42,854 bases of DNA from Bacteroidota bacterium (GTDB lineage: Bacteria > Bacteroidota > Ignavibacteria > Kryptoniales > JAKASW01), in NCBI GenBank assembly GCA_021812985.1, contig JAKAMG010000018.1, positions 1-42,854 of the forward strand. The letters are read 5' to 3'. A model generated the notes under the pieces. That model did not search any database and had not been told where the DNA came from. It saw only the letters and a program-made list of their open reading frames with translations. Positions 7,223 through 14,193 of this stretch are shown piece after piece; the stretch's first letter is position 1, and the number at the start of each line of letters is the position of its first letter. Made by a program: the position numbers and the translations under genes.

Positions 7223-8563
7223 ATGAGCGAGGCCATGACACAGAACCCCGAGAGAATCCAGACCTATCTAAAAGTCACGGAGAAGTTCCCGTTCTGCAAG
7301 GGATGCGGGCATCACCACGTAACGGGGGCGATAAATTCGGCGCTCGTGAAACTCGGACTTGAGCCGGAACACGTAAACATCACAAGCGATATCGGCTGCG
7401 TCGGACTCATTGACGCCCTCTTTGAAGGCGTTCATTCGTTTCACACTACGCACGGAAGGTCGACAGCATTCGCTACCGGCGTTGAGATTGCCGATTCGGT
7501 CCTCGCAGACTCGAAGTTGAAGAACATAGTCGTCATAGGGGACGGCGGTGCCACGATCGGGCTCCTCCATCTCGTCAATGCGGCACAGATGAACGTCGAC
7601 GTCACCGTTATACTTTATAATAATTTTCTCTTTGGCATGACCGGCGGGCAGAATTCCGGTTTCTCCCCAGTCGGGTTTGTAACCGCGACTACGCCGAACG
7701 GGAACATAATCCCTCCCGTAGACATGATTTCGGTACTCAGAGGTGCGAATGCCTCTTTCCTCGCGCGCAAGACCGCGACAGACGCGGATCTTCCCGAGAC
7801 CATCGCCCAGGCAATCTCGCATCCGGGCTTCGCGCTTGTGGAGGTACTCGAACTCTGTCCGGAGTATGCTCTCCGTGGAAACGCAATTAGGGGAAACAAA
7901 CTTGCCGAGACGGCATCGGCTCAGGAACTCGGCGTCGTCGTCAGCAGGCGTGAGAGGATGGAATTTGGAGAGGCATACAGGTCGAAGTTTCCCCGGGTTG
8001 AGCAAGAGATCGGGGCGAGGGAGATAGAACCGCGCTATGAGAATTCTTTGGAGAAGAGATTCGGAATCGTTGTGGCAGGTACTGCGGGGGAGCGGGTCCA
8101 GTTCTCATCCCACCTTCTCGTGGAGGCGGCGGTCCTGTCCGGCGCCAACGCTACTCAGAAGAACGATAACCCAGTCACGCAGGGAACCGGATTTTCGCTG
8201 TCGGAAGTGGTCCTCTCCGGCAAACCGATATACTATACCGGAATAGACGTCCCGGATATTGTCGTTGCGGTGTCAGAAGATGGCGTTAGGGAACTCGCAT
8301 CAAAGGGGATATTCGAGAGGACGGGGAGCGACACGCTGATCGTCACAGATGAGAGCCTCGAGATTCCGAAATGTGAAGGGAGAATTGTAAAACAGCCCTT
8401 CAGACGGAAGTACATGCCGGGCGGGGCTGCCTTTGCCGGGATACTCACGGCGGTCAGCATGACGGGCATAATCCCCATGCTGGCGTTTCAGGATATCGCC
8501 GCCTCTCAGAAAAAATCCGAAGAACTGCTGTCAATAATAGAACACGTCCTAGGGGGAATATAG
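7223..8563 (+). CDS. korB: 2-oxoacid:ferredoxin oxidoreductase, beta-gamma fusion subunit
   Basis: A 446-residue protein, whereas a KorB alone is about 270-290. Residues 1 to about 260 are the beta subunit: cluster cysteines in FCKGCGHHH, DIGCVG and LELCPEY, the TPP motif GDGGATIG, and the FGMTGGQNS segment. From about residue 268 the sequence changes to a gamma-type domain starting GIVVAGTAGERVQFSSH and ending near the C-terminus with PGGAAFAGI. Together with KorA it would make a two-polypeptide enzyme with alpha, beta and gamma parts. The usual GRGGQG loop of the gamma domain is altered to GTAGERV. The start follows a GAGAGGAAA site, ten bases after the korA stop; the ferritin-like gene follows ten bases downstream. 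Confidence 0.9.
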   Translation: MSEAMTQNPERIQTYLKVTEKFPFCKGCGHHHVTGAINSALVKLGLEPEHVNITSDIGCVGLIDALFEGVHSFHTTHGRSTAFATGVEIADSVLADSKLKNIVVIGDGGATIGLLHLVNAAQMNVDVTVILYNNFLFGMTGGQNSGFSPVGFVTATTPNGNIIPPVDMISVLRGANASFLARKTATDADLPETIAQAISHPGFALVEVLELCPEYALRGNAIRGNKLAETASAQELGVVVSRRERMEFGEAYRSKFPRVEQEIGAREIEPRYENSLEKRFGIVVAGTAGERVQFSSHLLVEAAVLSGANATQKNDNPVTQGTGFSLSEVVLSGKPIYYTGIDVPDIVVAVSEDGVRELASKGIFERTGSDTLIVTDESLEIPKCEGRIVKQPFRRKYMPGGAAFAGILTAVSMTGIIPMLAFQDIAASQKKSEELLSIIEHVLGGI

Positions 8564-8573
8564 GGAGAAGATC

Positions 8574-8822
8574 ATGAGCGATGATGAGCGCGAAGTCAGG
8601 GAGACGCTGATCTCGATTCTGGAAGAAGCAATCGAGAGCGAGATCGAGTCGGAGGAGAAGTATCGTCACGCCGCGGGACTCGCCACAGACACGAGGATCA
8701 GAGACTTTTTCCTTTCGCTGGCCAAGATGGAGATGGAACACAAGGTTCAGTTGACCGCGCAGCTTGAGGAGCTGCGGGCCCAGATGATGATAGTCGGCGA
8801 AATGAATGATATGTTTATTTGA
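8574..8822 (+). CDS. Short rubrerythrin/ferritin-like protein (two-helix half)
   Basis: An 82-residue, strongly helical and acidic protein. It has two segments with the ferritin-like spacing: EEAIESEIESEEKYRHAA (about residues 17-34) and LAKMEMEHKVQLTAQ (about 49-63), giving one E...Y..H and one E..H pair. Rubrerythrins and ferritins carry four such helices and two such pairs, so this is half of a di-iron four-helix bundle and would need to dimerise to build a complete site. It has no rubredoxin domain and no CxxC. It is the last gene of the operon, ten bases after the korBC stop. A role in protecting the oxygen-sensitive oxidoreductases or storing iron for their clusters is inferred only from position. 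Confidence 0.75.
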   Translation: MSDDEREVRETLISILEEAIESEIESEEKYRHAAGLATDTRIRDFFLSLAKMEMEHKVQLTAQLEELRAQMMIVGEMNDMFI

Positions 8823-8855
8823 GGAGCGAGGTGGTGCGTCTCTCTCCGGCGGGTG

Positions 8856-8876
8856 GCTGCCTCTTAAGATGGCAGC
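8856..8876. terminator. Candidate hairpin between convergent genes
   Basis: GCTGCC (8856-8861) and GGCAGC (8871-8876) form a 6-bp stem with a 9-base loop, in the 66-base gap between the end of the ferritin-like gene and the end of the converging lipoprotein gene. No T-tract follows on either strand, so terminator function is uncertain. Confidence 0.3.
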
Positions 8877-8888
8877 GCGCTTGATCTC

Positions 8889-9293
8889 CTAGTTCTGTGG
8901 GGCCCCTTCTGCAATCCAGGTCTTCAAGCCGTTGATCTGGTTCTGATTCAGAAGTGATGTGAGCGCGGGGTAATGATAGAATTTTCCTTCAACATATTGG
9001 ATCAATATACTATTCTCCGGCTTCCCGGGGATCACCATCCCGGAAACTGAAGTCATAGTGCTCGACCATGAGGTGAAGCTCACCTTCGCGTCAGTGTTCA
9101 CGGCGCCATCGTCATGACACCCTGAGGTAATGCAATCCTGGTAGAAGAGCTGTTCCACGGTCGTGTAGTGCACGTTCGAGGAAGGGAATACCACCGGTGT
9201 GCCTGATCCCGGCGTAAATGAGTTCTTGCAGGAATCCAGCGCGACCGCGGCTGCGATGGCGAATACAGCGATGGCTAAGAGCGAAATTTTCAT
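8889..9293 (-). CDS. Lipoprotein with CX4CH cytochrome c-like motif
   Basis: 134 residues. A signal peptide with a hydrophobic run (SLLAIAVFAIAAAVA) ends in LDSC, a usable lipobox with C22 as the lipid-bearing residue. The mature part contains FYQDCITSGCHDDG, where CITSGCH is a CX4CH motif (the ordinary haem c motif is CX2CH), then VIPGKPENS and a C-terminal INGLKTWIAEGAPQN. This arrangement is shared with the small cytochrome-like lipoproteins of many Bacteroidota and Planctomycetes. The position where an MP pair often provides the distal methionine reads HYP here, so haem ligation is doubtful. It is probably exported and membrane-anchored. It is divergent from a second protein of the same design (9695-10108). 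Confidence 0.8.
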   Translation of the reverse strand: MKISLLAIAVFAIAAAVALDSCKNSFTPGSGTPVVFPSSNVHYTTVEQLFYQDCITSGCHDDGAVNTDAKVSFTSWSSTMTSVSGMVIPGKPENSILIQYVEGKFYHYPALTSLLNQNQINGLKTWIAEGAPQN

Positions 9294-9694
9294 TTGTGAA
9301 TTTTAAGATTATCTGGGTCTGAATCAATACCAAACAGAACAGTTCCCGCCGTCCTCGCTTCTTCTTCAAATCGCCTCGCTTCATTAAATTAAGGACATGA
9401 GGACGCTCGTTTTCTTCTTCGCGCTGAGTTTCTATACGGCCGTGACAAATATAGATCCACGGCCTGTCGAACCCGTCCCGATCGTCTATGTTATGCAGAG
9501 GAGGCGTTTGAATCTCCCTCGTCGAAAATGCTCTAACATGGCAAGAATAGGCATAGGCGAATAACTTCTCCCCCTCTCGTCGTGCCACCCGACGCCCGTC
9601 GATAGCTTCCACTACTTTTGAGGTATCCGTTTCCAGTTCCTGTTCGGAAACTTTCAGGCATGGCGAAGGCGTTATGTCTCGAAAAGGAAAAATC
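9294..9694. other. Intergenic region between two divergent lipoprotein genes
   Basis: A 401-base gap that should contain the divergent promoters of the two cytochrome-like lipoproteins. No clear -35/-10 pair stands out. It contains one small forward reading frame with a signal-like start (9397-9564). Confidence 0.5.
9397..9564 (+). CDS. Possible small exported peptide
   Basis: A 55-residue frame beginning MRTLVFFFALSFYTAV, which resembles a short signal or membrane segment, followed by a proline- and arginine-rich tail. AAGGA lies only one base before the ATG, so it is a poor ribosome binding site. No family is recognised. It may be chance in this gap between two divergent genes. Confidence 0.2.
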   Translation: MRTLVFFFALSFYTAVTNIDPRPVEPVPIVYVMQRRRLNLPRRKCSNMARIGIGE

Positions 9695-10108
9695 ATGAAG
9701 TATGCGCTGGTGGTTATGCTCGGACTTTCTGTCGCGGCCTGCTCCAAATCTTCGAGTACTTCAACTTCGCCGACGGGTCCCTCCGGGTCGGACACGACGA
9801 TAAGTTTCGCGAGCCAGGTCCAGCCGATTTTTAACGCCAGCTGTGCCGTTTCAGGATGCCACGTGGCGGGGGGATCGGCGCCGATGAGCCTCGAGGCGGG
9901 AAAGTCTTACTCACAGACTGTAAACGTCAGCAGCATCGAGCAGCCCGCTCTCGATCGCGTGACGCCTTTTAGTCCCGACAAGAGTTATCTGTACCTGAAA
10001 ATTACCGGTCAGGGAGGGACCAGGATGCCACTTGGAAGGGCGGCGCTCGGCAGCGCGGATGTCAACACGATTGAATCGTGGATCTCCCAGGGGGCGAAGA
10101 ACAACTGA
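9695..10108 (+). CDS. Lipoprotein with CX4CH cytochrome c-like motif and MP pair
   Basis: 137 residues from the ATG at 9695; an ATG at 9674 would add seven residues before the signal peptide. I chose 9695 because it is preceded by AAAAGGAAA and gives a compact lipoprotein signal MKYALVVMLGLSVAAC with C16 as the lipid site. A Ser/Thr/Pro-rich linker follows, then VQPIFNASCAVSGCHVAGG with a CX4CH motif, and further on GGTRMPLGRA, where the MP pair is placed as in small cytochromes that use methionine as distal ligand, and ESWISQGAKNN. The overall plan matches the divergent neighbour at 8889-9293, so the two look like a diverged pair. Likely an exported, membrane-anchored protein; redox function is inferred. 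Confidence 0.82.
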   Translation: MKYALVVMLGLSVAACSKSSSTSTSPTGPSGSDTTISFASQVQPIFNASCAVSGCHVAGGSAPMSLEAGKSYSQTVNVSSIEQPALDRVTPFSPDKSYLYLKITGQGGTRMPLGRAALGSADVNTIESWISQGAKNN

Positions 10109-10122
10109 ATACCGGTGCAAAC

Positions 10123-10151
10123 TTGTAAGCATCGCACCAATTTGTTAATAT
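10123..10151 (+). promoter_or_regulatory. Promoter of the fluoride riboswitch transcript
   Basis: TTGTAA (10123-10128) and TAATAT (10146-10151) are separated by exactly 17 bases. Transcription would begin near 10158, just before the riboswitch aptamer at 10161, which is the expected arrangement. Confidence 0.65.
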
Positions 10152-10160
10152 ATTTCGACT

Positions 10161-10249
10161 GGCGATGGAGTTCGCCAGGTTAAATAAGTTTCTCTAAAAG
10201 AGAATGATGACTCCTGTCGGCTTGTTAAATTGTCGGCAGGAGTTTTTTT
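10161..10249 (+). ncRNA. Fluoride (crcB motif) riboswitch with expression-platform terminator
   Basis: The aptamer begins with the hairpin GGCGATGGAGTTCGCC (10161-10176), followed by an AT-rich junction, a stem of TTCTC and GAGAA around TAAAA, and the characteristic TGATGACTCC (10205-10214). The loop bases GGAGT (10167-10171) can pair with ACTCC (10210-10214), the pseudoknot that closes around fluoride in this class. ACTCC is also the first part of the terminator stem (10210-10243), so ligand binding and termination compete: fluoride should favour read-through. The next genes are a fluoride channel and DUF190, which fits. Identified from the known consensus, not from a covariance search. Confidence 0.92.
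10210..10249 (+). terminator. Intrinsic terminator of the fluoride riboswitch
   Basis: ACTCCTGTCGGC and GTCGGCAGGAGT form a 12-bp stem with two G-U pairs and a 10-base loop, followed by seven T residues (10243-10249). The 5' arm overlaps the aptamer pseudoknot, so it works as the switch. Confidence 0.88.
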
Positions 10250-10292
10250 GTGTCATGACTGATTTGTTGAACAAAAACAGGCGTATTTATAG

Positions 10293-10664
10293 ATGAAGAT
10301 TTTTGTCATCTTTATAGGCGGTGGGATCGGCTCTGTGTTTAGGTATCTCATGTCTGGATGGGTGTACTCTTTTCTCGGGGCGGACTTCCCGTACGGCACG
10401 TTCTCGGTTAACATACTGGGAAGCTTCATAATAGGCTTCTTTCTTACTCTGGCGGAGGATAGGTTTCTCGTGAGCCCTGAGCTGAGGGCGTTCGTGGCAA
10501 TTGGGATCCTCGGCGGTTTTACCACGTTCTCCACGTTCACTTACGAGACGCTTGGGCTTTTCAAGGAAGGTTCGTTCTTCATTGGGGCAACCAACATACT
10601 GGCCTCGGTAGCCGTGGCGCTGATTGCCGCCTGGTTTGGTAATTTGCTTGGAAGACTGATATAG
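10293..10664 (+). CDS. crcB: Fluoride ion channel CrcB/FluC
   Basis: A 123-residue membrane protein with four predicted helices, the standard length of a Fluc fluoride channel, which exports F- as an antiparallel dimer. Family signatures are GGGIGSVFRYLMS at residues 9-21, the pore motif GTFSVNILGSFIIGF near 36-50 with its conserved asparagine, and GGFTTFSTFTYE near 75-86, the broken third helix with the phenylalanine and threonine/serine residues of the F- path. It lies 44 bases after the terminator of a fluoride riboswitch, which supports the assignment independently. Expected to be switched on by fluoride. The DUF190 gene begins ten bases after its stop. Confidence 0.96.
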   Translation: MKIFVIFIGGGIGSVFRYLMSGWVYSFLGADFPYGTFSVNILGSFIIGFFLTLAEDRFLVSPELRAFVAIGILGGFTTFSTFTYETLGLFKEGSFFIGATNILASVAVALIAAWFGNLLGRLI

Positions 10665-10674
10665 GAGGCAAAAT

Positions 10675-11025
10675 ATGAAATTGGAAGGGAAGGGCAAGCT
10701 TCTCAGAATTTTTATCGGCGAGGACGATCATCTCGAGAAGAGGCCGCTGTACCATGTCATCGTGGAAAAGGCTCGAGGGCTCGGCATGGCCGGTGCGACG
10801 GTTGTCAGGGGCGTGGAGAGTTTCGGGGCGGGGAGCATGATACACACCGCGAAGCTCCTCGAACTCAGCGAGGATCTCCCGATCGTCATAGAAGTCGTGG
10901 ATACCGAAGAGAAGGTGGACGCGTTTCTGCCGGCAGTGGAGGATATTTTCGAGAAAGCGGGATGCGGCGGCATGATCACGGAGGAAAAGGTCAACGTCAT
11001 CCACTACACTCACGGGAAGAGATAG
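10675..11025 (+). CDS. DUF190 protein (PII-like) linked to the fluoride channel
   Basis: A 116-residue soluble protein of the DUF190 family. Visible family features are LLRIFIGEDDHLEKRPLYHV near the N-terminus, the AGATVVRGVESFGAGS segment (about 39-54), and DLPIVIEVVDTEEKV. DUF190 proteins have a ferredoxin-like fold resembling PII signalling proteins and are frequently encoded beside crcB. The start has an ideal ribosome binding site (GGAGG, six bases before ATG). A regulatory role on the channel is plausible but not demonstrated as far as I know. It is under the same riboswitch. Its stop faces the converging oxidoreductase gene 99 bases away; no clear terminator is seen between them. Confidence 0.92.
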   Translation: MKLEGKGKLLRIFIGEDDHLEKRPLYHVIVEKARGLGMAGATVVRGVESFGAGSMIHTAKLLELSEDLPIVIEVVDTEEKVDAFLPAVEDIFEKAGCGGMITEEKVNVIHYTHGKR

Positions 11026-11124
11026 CGGTGCCGCGCTTCACGGAGAAAGACGGCTCTGAGCTGGACCGATCCGCGTTTCGACCGGCCCCCGTTCCATTCT
11101 GAATCTACTCCACTACTCGCCGCC

Positions 11125-12759
11125 TTACCATTGCCTCATGATCTCTCCGAAGCATTCCACTCCGCTGGCGAGAACACTGCCGTAGCCATGGCCCGGCTTT
11201 GTCCAGGCCCCCGCAAGATATAGATTTGAAATCGGAGTCTCGTGGGCGAGCCTGCTCGGCCCCGAATTGTCGACTGTCTGATCGAGCCCGTAGATTGCTC
11301 CACGATAGTTGCTCGTGTAGCGCACATTGGTCAGAGGGGTCCCGATCTCCTTCACCTCGATGGCCCCGGCAAGCCCGGGGAGGAGCGTCTTCTCTGCGTG
11401 GGCTATCAATGCATCTGCTATCCGCTCCTTTTCCTTGCGGTATGCTTCCTTGTTCCCCTTCAGGTAATCGGATTCGTATTCCTTCCACCTGTCATAACCC
11501 ATGAACGTTGTGATGTTGACAGTGTTTTTTCCGGGAGGGGAGTAGCCTTTGTAGATGTTGTCATAAAGTGTCATGGCAAAGCCGCGGTTCTCGACGTCAC
11601 CTCTCACGGCCGCGAGATACCCCTCCTCCATGTCGTATCCTGTCTCATAAAAAATCTCGGAGTCCTTGAGCCCGCTCTTTCCAACGATGTCTTCCTTCAA
11701 GCCGAGAAAGACCTGGAAGGACGAAAGGCTGACGCTGTAGTGGTCCAGTTGCTCGAGGTATGATTTCAGGTAATCATCCGAGTTTGTCATGCTGCGGAAT
11801 GTTTCGTATGGATTAGCGTTCGAGACGACGACCCTGGCCTTGAACTCGTCGCCGCTCGCGCTCCTTACACCGTATGCCGTGTGATCCTTGGTGAGTATTT
11901 TCGCCACGCGTGAATTGAGCTCGACCTTGCCGCCGCGGTCTACTATGAATTTCACGATCGCGTCGCTTATGTCCTGCGACCTCCCGCGCGGGTAATATCC
12001 ACCATGAGTGAGGTACCCGAGGGCCGGCATCGCGTAATAGAAACTGACCAGCCTGGAAGGGGGGAGGCCGTAGTAGACCCACTGCGCCGAAATGATTGCC
12101 CGGAGACGCGCATCCTTCACTCTCGCGTCAAGCATGTCTTTCCATGTACGGTTGTAGAGCCTGGAGAGGAAGGGAAAATCGACGGGGAATCTCTGCATGT
12201 CGATCTGTCCGTTTGCCTCGGAAAGCTTCTGAATGTCGTTAGCAAGACCGCGCATGTCGTCGAAGAGTCCGAGAATCTCTCCTTTCTCGTCTGGGAAATA
12301 CGCAACCAGGGTGTCGATGTACTCGCTCAAGTTTCTTTGAGGCACGGTGATGTCGTAGTCCGGGAATATGACGCGGTAGAGACTCGGGTGCGGGACGAAC
12401 TCAACTTCCGTTATTTCAGGGAAACCGGGGATGAGATTATGCAACCCGTTTCGTTCTCCGACACTCGTGGAATGGAGCGATACATCGAATGTGAATCCTC
12501 CCGGGCGATTGAACGCCGTGGCATATCCGCCGGGCTTGTCGTGCTGTTCCAGGACAAGCACCTTGAAGTTCTGCCTCGCGAAAGCTGCGGCACAGCTCAG
12601 TCCCCCGAGCCCTGATCCGATCACCACGGCATCATACTCGTTGTCCGATGTGTGCTTCGCGATGCCTTTCGGAAGGGATTTCCAGTCGAGCGCGAGCATT
12701 CCGACTCCGCCGAGTACGTACTTGAGGAAGTCCCTCCTTTCGATTCCTCGTCTGCTCAT
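11125..12759 (-). CDS. Tat-exported CrtI-like FAD-dependent oxidoreductase
   Basis: 544 residues from the ATG at 12759, preceded by GGAGG seven bases upstream; an upstream ATG at 12819 is less likely. The N-terminus MSRRGIERRDFLKYVLGGVG has a twin-arginine signal (RRDFLK) and a hydrophobic stretch. Then comes the FAD motif DAVVIGSGLGGLSCA (about 44-58), EQHDKPGGYATAF, and at the C-terminus LYLAGAWTKPGHGYGSVLASG, the FAD-binding end of phytoene desaturase, carotenoid isomerase and retinol saturase-type enzymes. The family usually works on isoprenoid chains at membranes. Folded export with FAD bound suggests a periplasmic lipid or polyene substrate; the actual reaction is unknown. A promoter and structured leader lie upstream. 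Confidence 0.88.
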   Translation of the reverse strand: MSRRGIERRDFLKYVLGGVGMLALDWKSLPKGIAKHTSDNEYDAVVIGSGLGGLSCAAAFARQNFKVLVLEQHDKPGGYATAFNRPGGFTFDVSLHSTSVGERNGLHNLIPGFPEITEVEFVPHPSLYRVIFPDYDITVPQRNLSEYIDTLVAYFPDEKGEILGLFDDMRGLANDIQKLSEANGQIDMQRFPVDFPFLSRLYNRTWKDMLDARVKDARLRAIISAQWVYYGLPPSRLVSFYYAMPALGYLTHGGYYPRGRSQDISDAIVKFIVDRGGKVELNSRVAKILTKDHTAYGVRSASGDEFKARVVVSNANPYETFRSMTNSDDYLKSYLEQLDHYSVSLSSFQVFLGLKEDIVGKSGLKDSEIFYETGYDMEEGYLAAVRGDVENRGFAMTLYDNIYKGYSPPGKNTVNITTFMGYDRWKEYESDYLKGNKEAYRKEKERIADALIAHAEKTLLPGLAGAIEVKEIGTPLTNVRYTSNYRGAIYGLDQTVDNSGPSRLAHETPISNLYLAGAWTKPGHGYGSVLASGVECFGEIMRQW

Positions 12760-12842
12760 TAGAGTTCCTCCGTTACACAAAAGTGTTTCTTTGAAGCAAG
12801 GCGGCAAACATGTTGCCACCGGTTTCTGGGTTTCATCGATTT

Positions 12843-12901
12843 CAGAGAAAGCTGTCGAATTGACGCGAATGATTGAGAAATCGCGTCATTTTGAATCTCT
12901 G
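12843..12901 (-). repeat. Nested inverted repeat in the leader of the CrtI-like gene
   Basis: Inner arms TGACGCGA (12861-12868) and TCGCGTCA (12881-12888) are perfectly complementary with a 12-base loop; outer arms CAGAGA (12843-12848) and TCTCTG (12896-12901) also pair. It sits between the promoter and the start codon, so it could be an RNA hairpin or a protein-binding operator. Confidence 0.6.
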
Positions 12902-12962
12902 TAACGGGAAGATGGTTTGCGCTGCTTAACGCATTGTGCGCGAGTTGGACTGTAACGAGACT

Positions 12963-12991
12963 ATTCTAAAATCCGCACTCCATTTTTGCAA
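12963..12991 (-). promoter_or_regulatory. Promoter of the CrtI-like gene
   Basis: On the reverse strand TTGCAA (12991-12986) and TAGAAT (12968-12963) are separated by 17 bases. Transcription from about 12956 would give a leader of nearly 200 bases before the ATG at 12759. Confidence 0.5.
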
Positions 12992-13161
12992 GTGCTTCGT
13001 CCCCATGTGGAGCACCGTTGCGGGTCGGGAATCTGTGGGCTGATTAAGACGTATAATGGAGGTGGCTCCTTCCGGAAATCAGATGACGAACGGTGCGCAC
13101 CTCAAATCAGGAATGATATCTACCCGACATGATCTGAAAGCAGCCCAACCTGGTGCGGGAT

Positions 13162-14109
13162 TTAAATGCTTATGCCGAAGACCGATCTGGAGAGAAGTCC
13201 TACCGCGTAAGTGACTCCGACGGCGATCAGGAGTATGACCAGGTTGGTCAATATCCTTCTCCGCATCTTCATGCCGGAGAGGAATGCGATGACTGTTGAA
13301 ATGAAGAGCATCACTGCTGCGGCGAAACCGAGCGACCAGAAAATATTCTTCGCCCCGAGCAGGACAGGGAGTACAGGCACGAGCGCCCCGAAGAAATAGG
13401 AAACGCCTACGATTATGGCAGACTCGGTGGCGCTTGTGGAGCGAGTTGTCACCTCGGCAGGTTTCCCCTCTATAAATTCCCTCTTGGCACTCTCGACACG
13501 CTCAACCTCCTTTTCGGAGTTGAGGGCGCCGAACGCGCCGGCGGCCATGGAGATCGACCCGGCTACGGCCACCGCCGCACTCGCGGCGATCACGGCCGGT
13601 ATGCTGGAGAGTGCAGCGAAGAAGCCCGATACGGCTCCGAGTATTTCAACCAGCCCGTCGTTCAAACCGAGGAATATATCGCGGACACGCTCCGGGTGGA
13701 TGAGCCTTTCACTCGCGGAAGATACTATGTCGTCCTCATGCTGGAACTCGTCTTCGAGCACCTTCCGCACGGCCTCTCCCATGGGAGTACCTTTGTACTT
13801 TTCCCATACCGCGATGTACTTACGGACGCCGTACACCTCGATCGCCTCGATGACGAGATGTGTGCCGAGGCTGCCGAATAGCCGTGCCACCATAGTAAGC
13901 ACGGCGAGCTTCATCGTCCGCCTGAAATCCAGGCGATCCAGTTTGATCGAGAAGAAGTCCTGCCAGAATTTAAGATGCTTGGTTTCGGTAGGGATGAGTT
14001 CATCGAAGAGCGGCTTCAGATCATCCGATACGATCTCCCGCATCCGTTTGTAGAGCGTCAGATCGAAGAGCTCGTCAAGGACAAGCTCTTTTCCTAATTC
14101 GCGTTCCAT
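13162..14109 (-). CDS. Ferritin-like domain fused to a VIT1/CCC1 metal exporter (MbfA-like)
   Basis: 315 residues. The first 140 are a helical ferritin/rubrerythrin-like domain with spaced acidic and histidine residues (ELIPTETKHLKFW near 38-50; VLEDEFQHEDD near 118-128). From about 145 the VIT1/CCC1 transporter begins with the diagnostic IFLGLNDGLVEILGAVSGF, continues with AGSISMAAGAFGALNSEKE, and ends with three further membrane helices. This two-part design is that of the membrane-bound ferritin MbfA of rhizobia, which exports iron and protects against peroxide; VIT1 relatives also move manganese. Likely role: efflux of ferrous iron or manganese across the inner membrane. It is encoded alone, 84 bases after the PPC-domain gene. 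Confidence 0.9.
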   Translation of the reverse strand: MERELGKELVLDELFDLTLYKRMREIVSDDLKPLFDELIPTETKHLKFWQDFFSIKLDRLDFRRTMKLAVLTMVARLFGSLGTHLVIEAIEVYGVRKYIAVWEKYKGTPMGEAVRKVLEDEFQHEDDIVSSASERLIHPERVRDIFLGLNDGLVEILGAVSGFFAALSSIPAVIAASAAVAVAGSISMAAGAFGALNSEKEVERVESAKREFIEGKPAEVTTRSTSATESAIIVGVSYFFGALVPVLPVLLGAKNIFWSLGFAAAVMLFISTVIAFLSGMKMRRRILTNLVILLIAVGVTYAVGLLSRSVFGISI

Positions 14110-14193
14110 GATGCACTAATTTAGAAGGTTCCGCCCGGCGAAGCAAAGGTTGCCATGATTGGAGCGGCGCCCGGCCGTATCGTGCGCCTGCCG

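Larger units (their letters stand above)
12760..13161. other. Long leader and intergenic region
   Basis: A 402-base gap between two reverse-strand genes. It holds a reverse-strand promoter (12963-12991), a nested inverted repeat in the predicted leader (12843-12901), and a 10-bp perfect palindrome GGTGCGCACC at 13092-13101 of unknown meaning. No convincing coding frame was found. Confidence 0.6.

Noticed and set aside
9112-9795. 227-codon reverse frame across the lipoprotein gap
   Set aside because: It overlaps both lipoprotein starts, is rich in charged low-complexity residues and has no ribosome binding site.
13092-13101. Palindrome GGTGCGCACC
   Set aside because: Ten bases of symmetry without a loop or second copy in the window are too little to call an operator.
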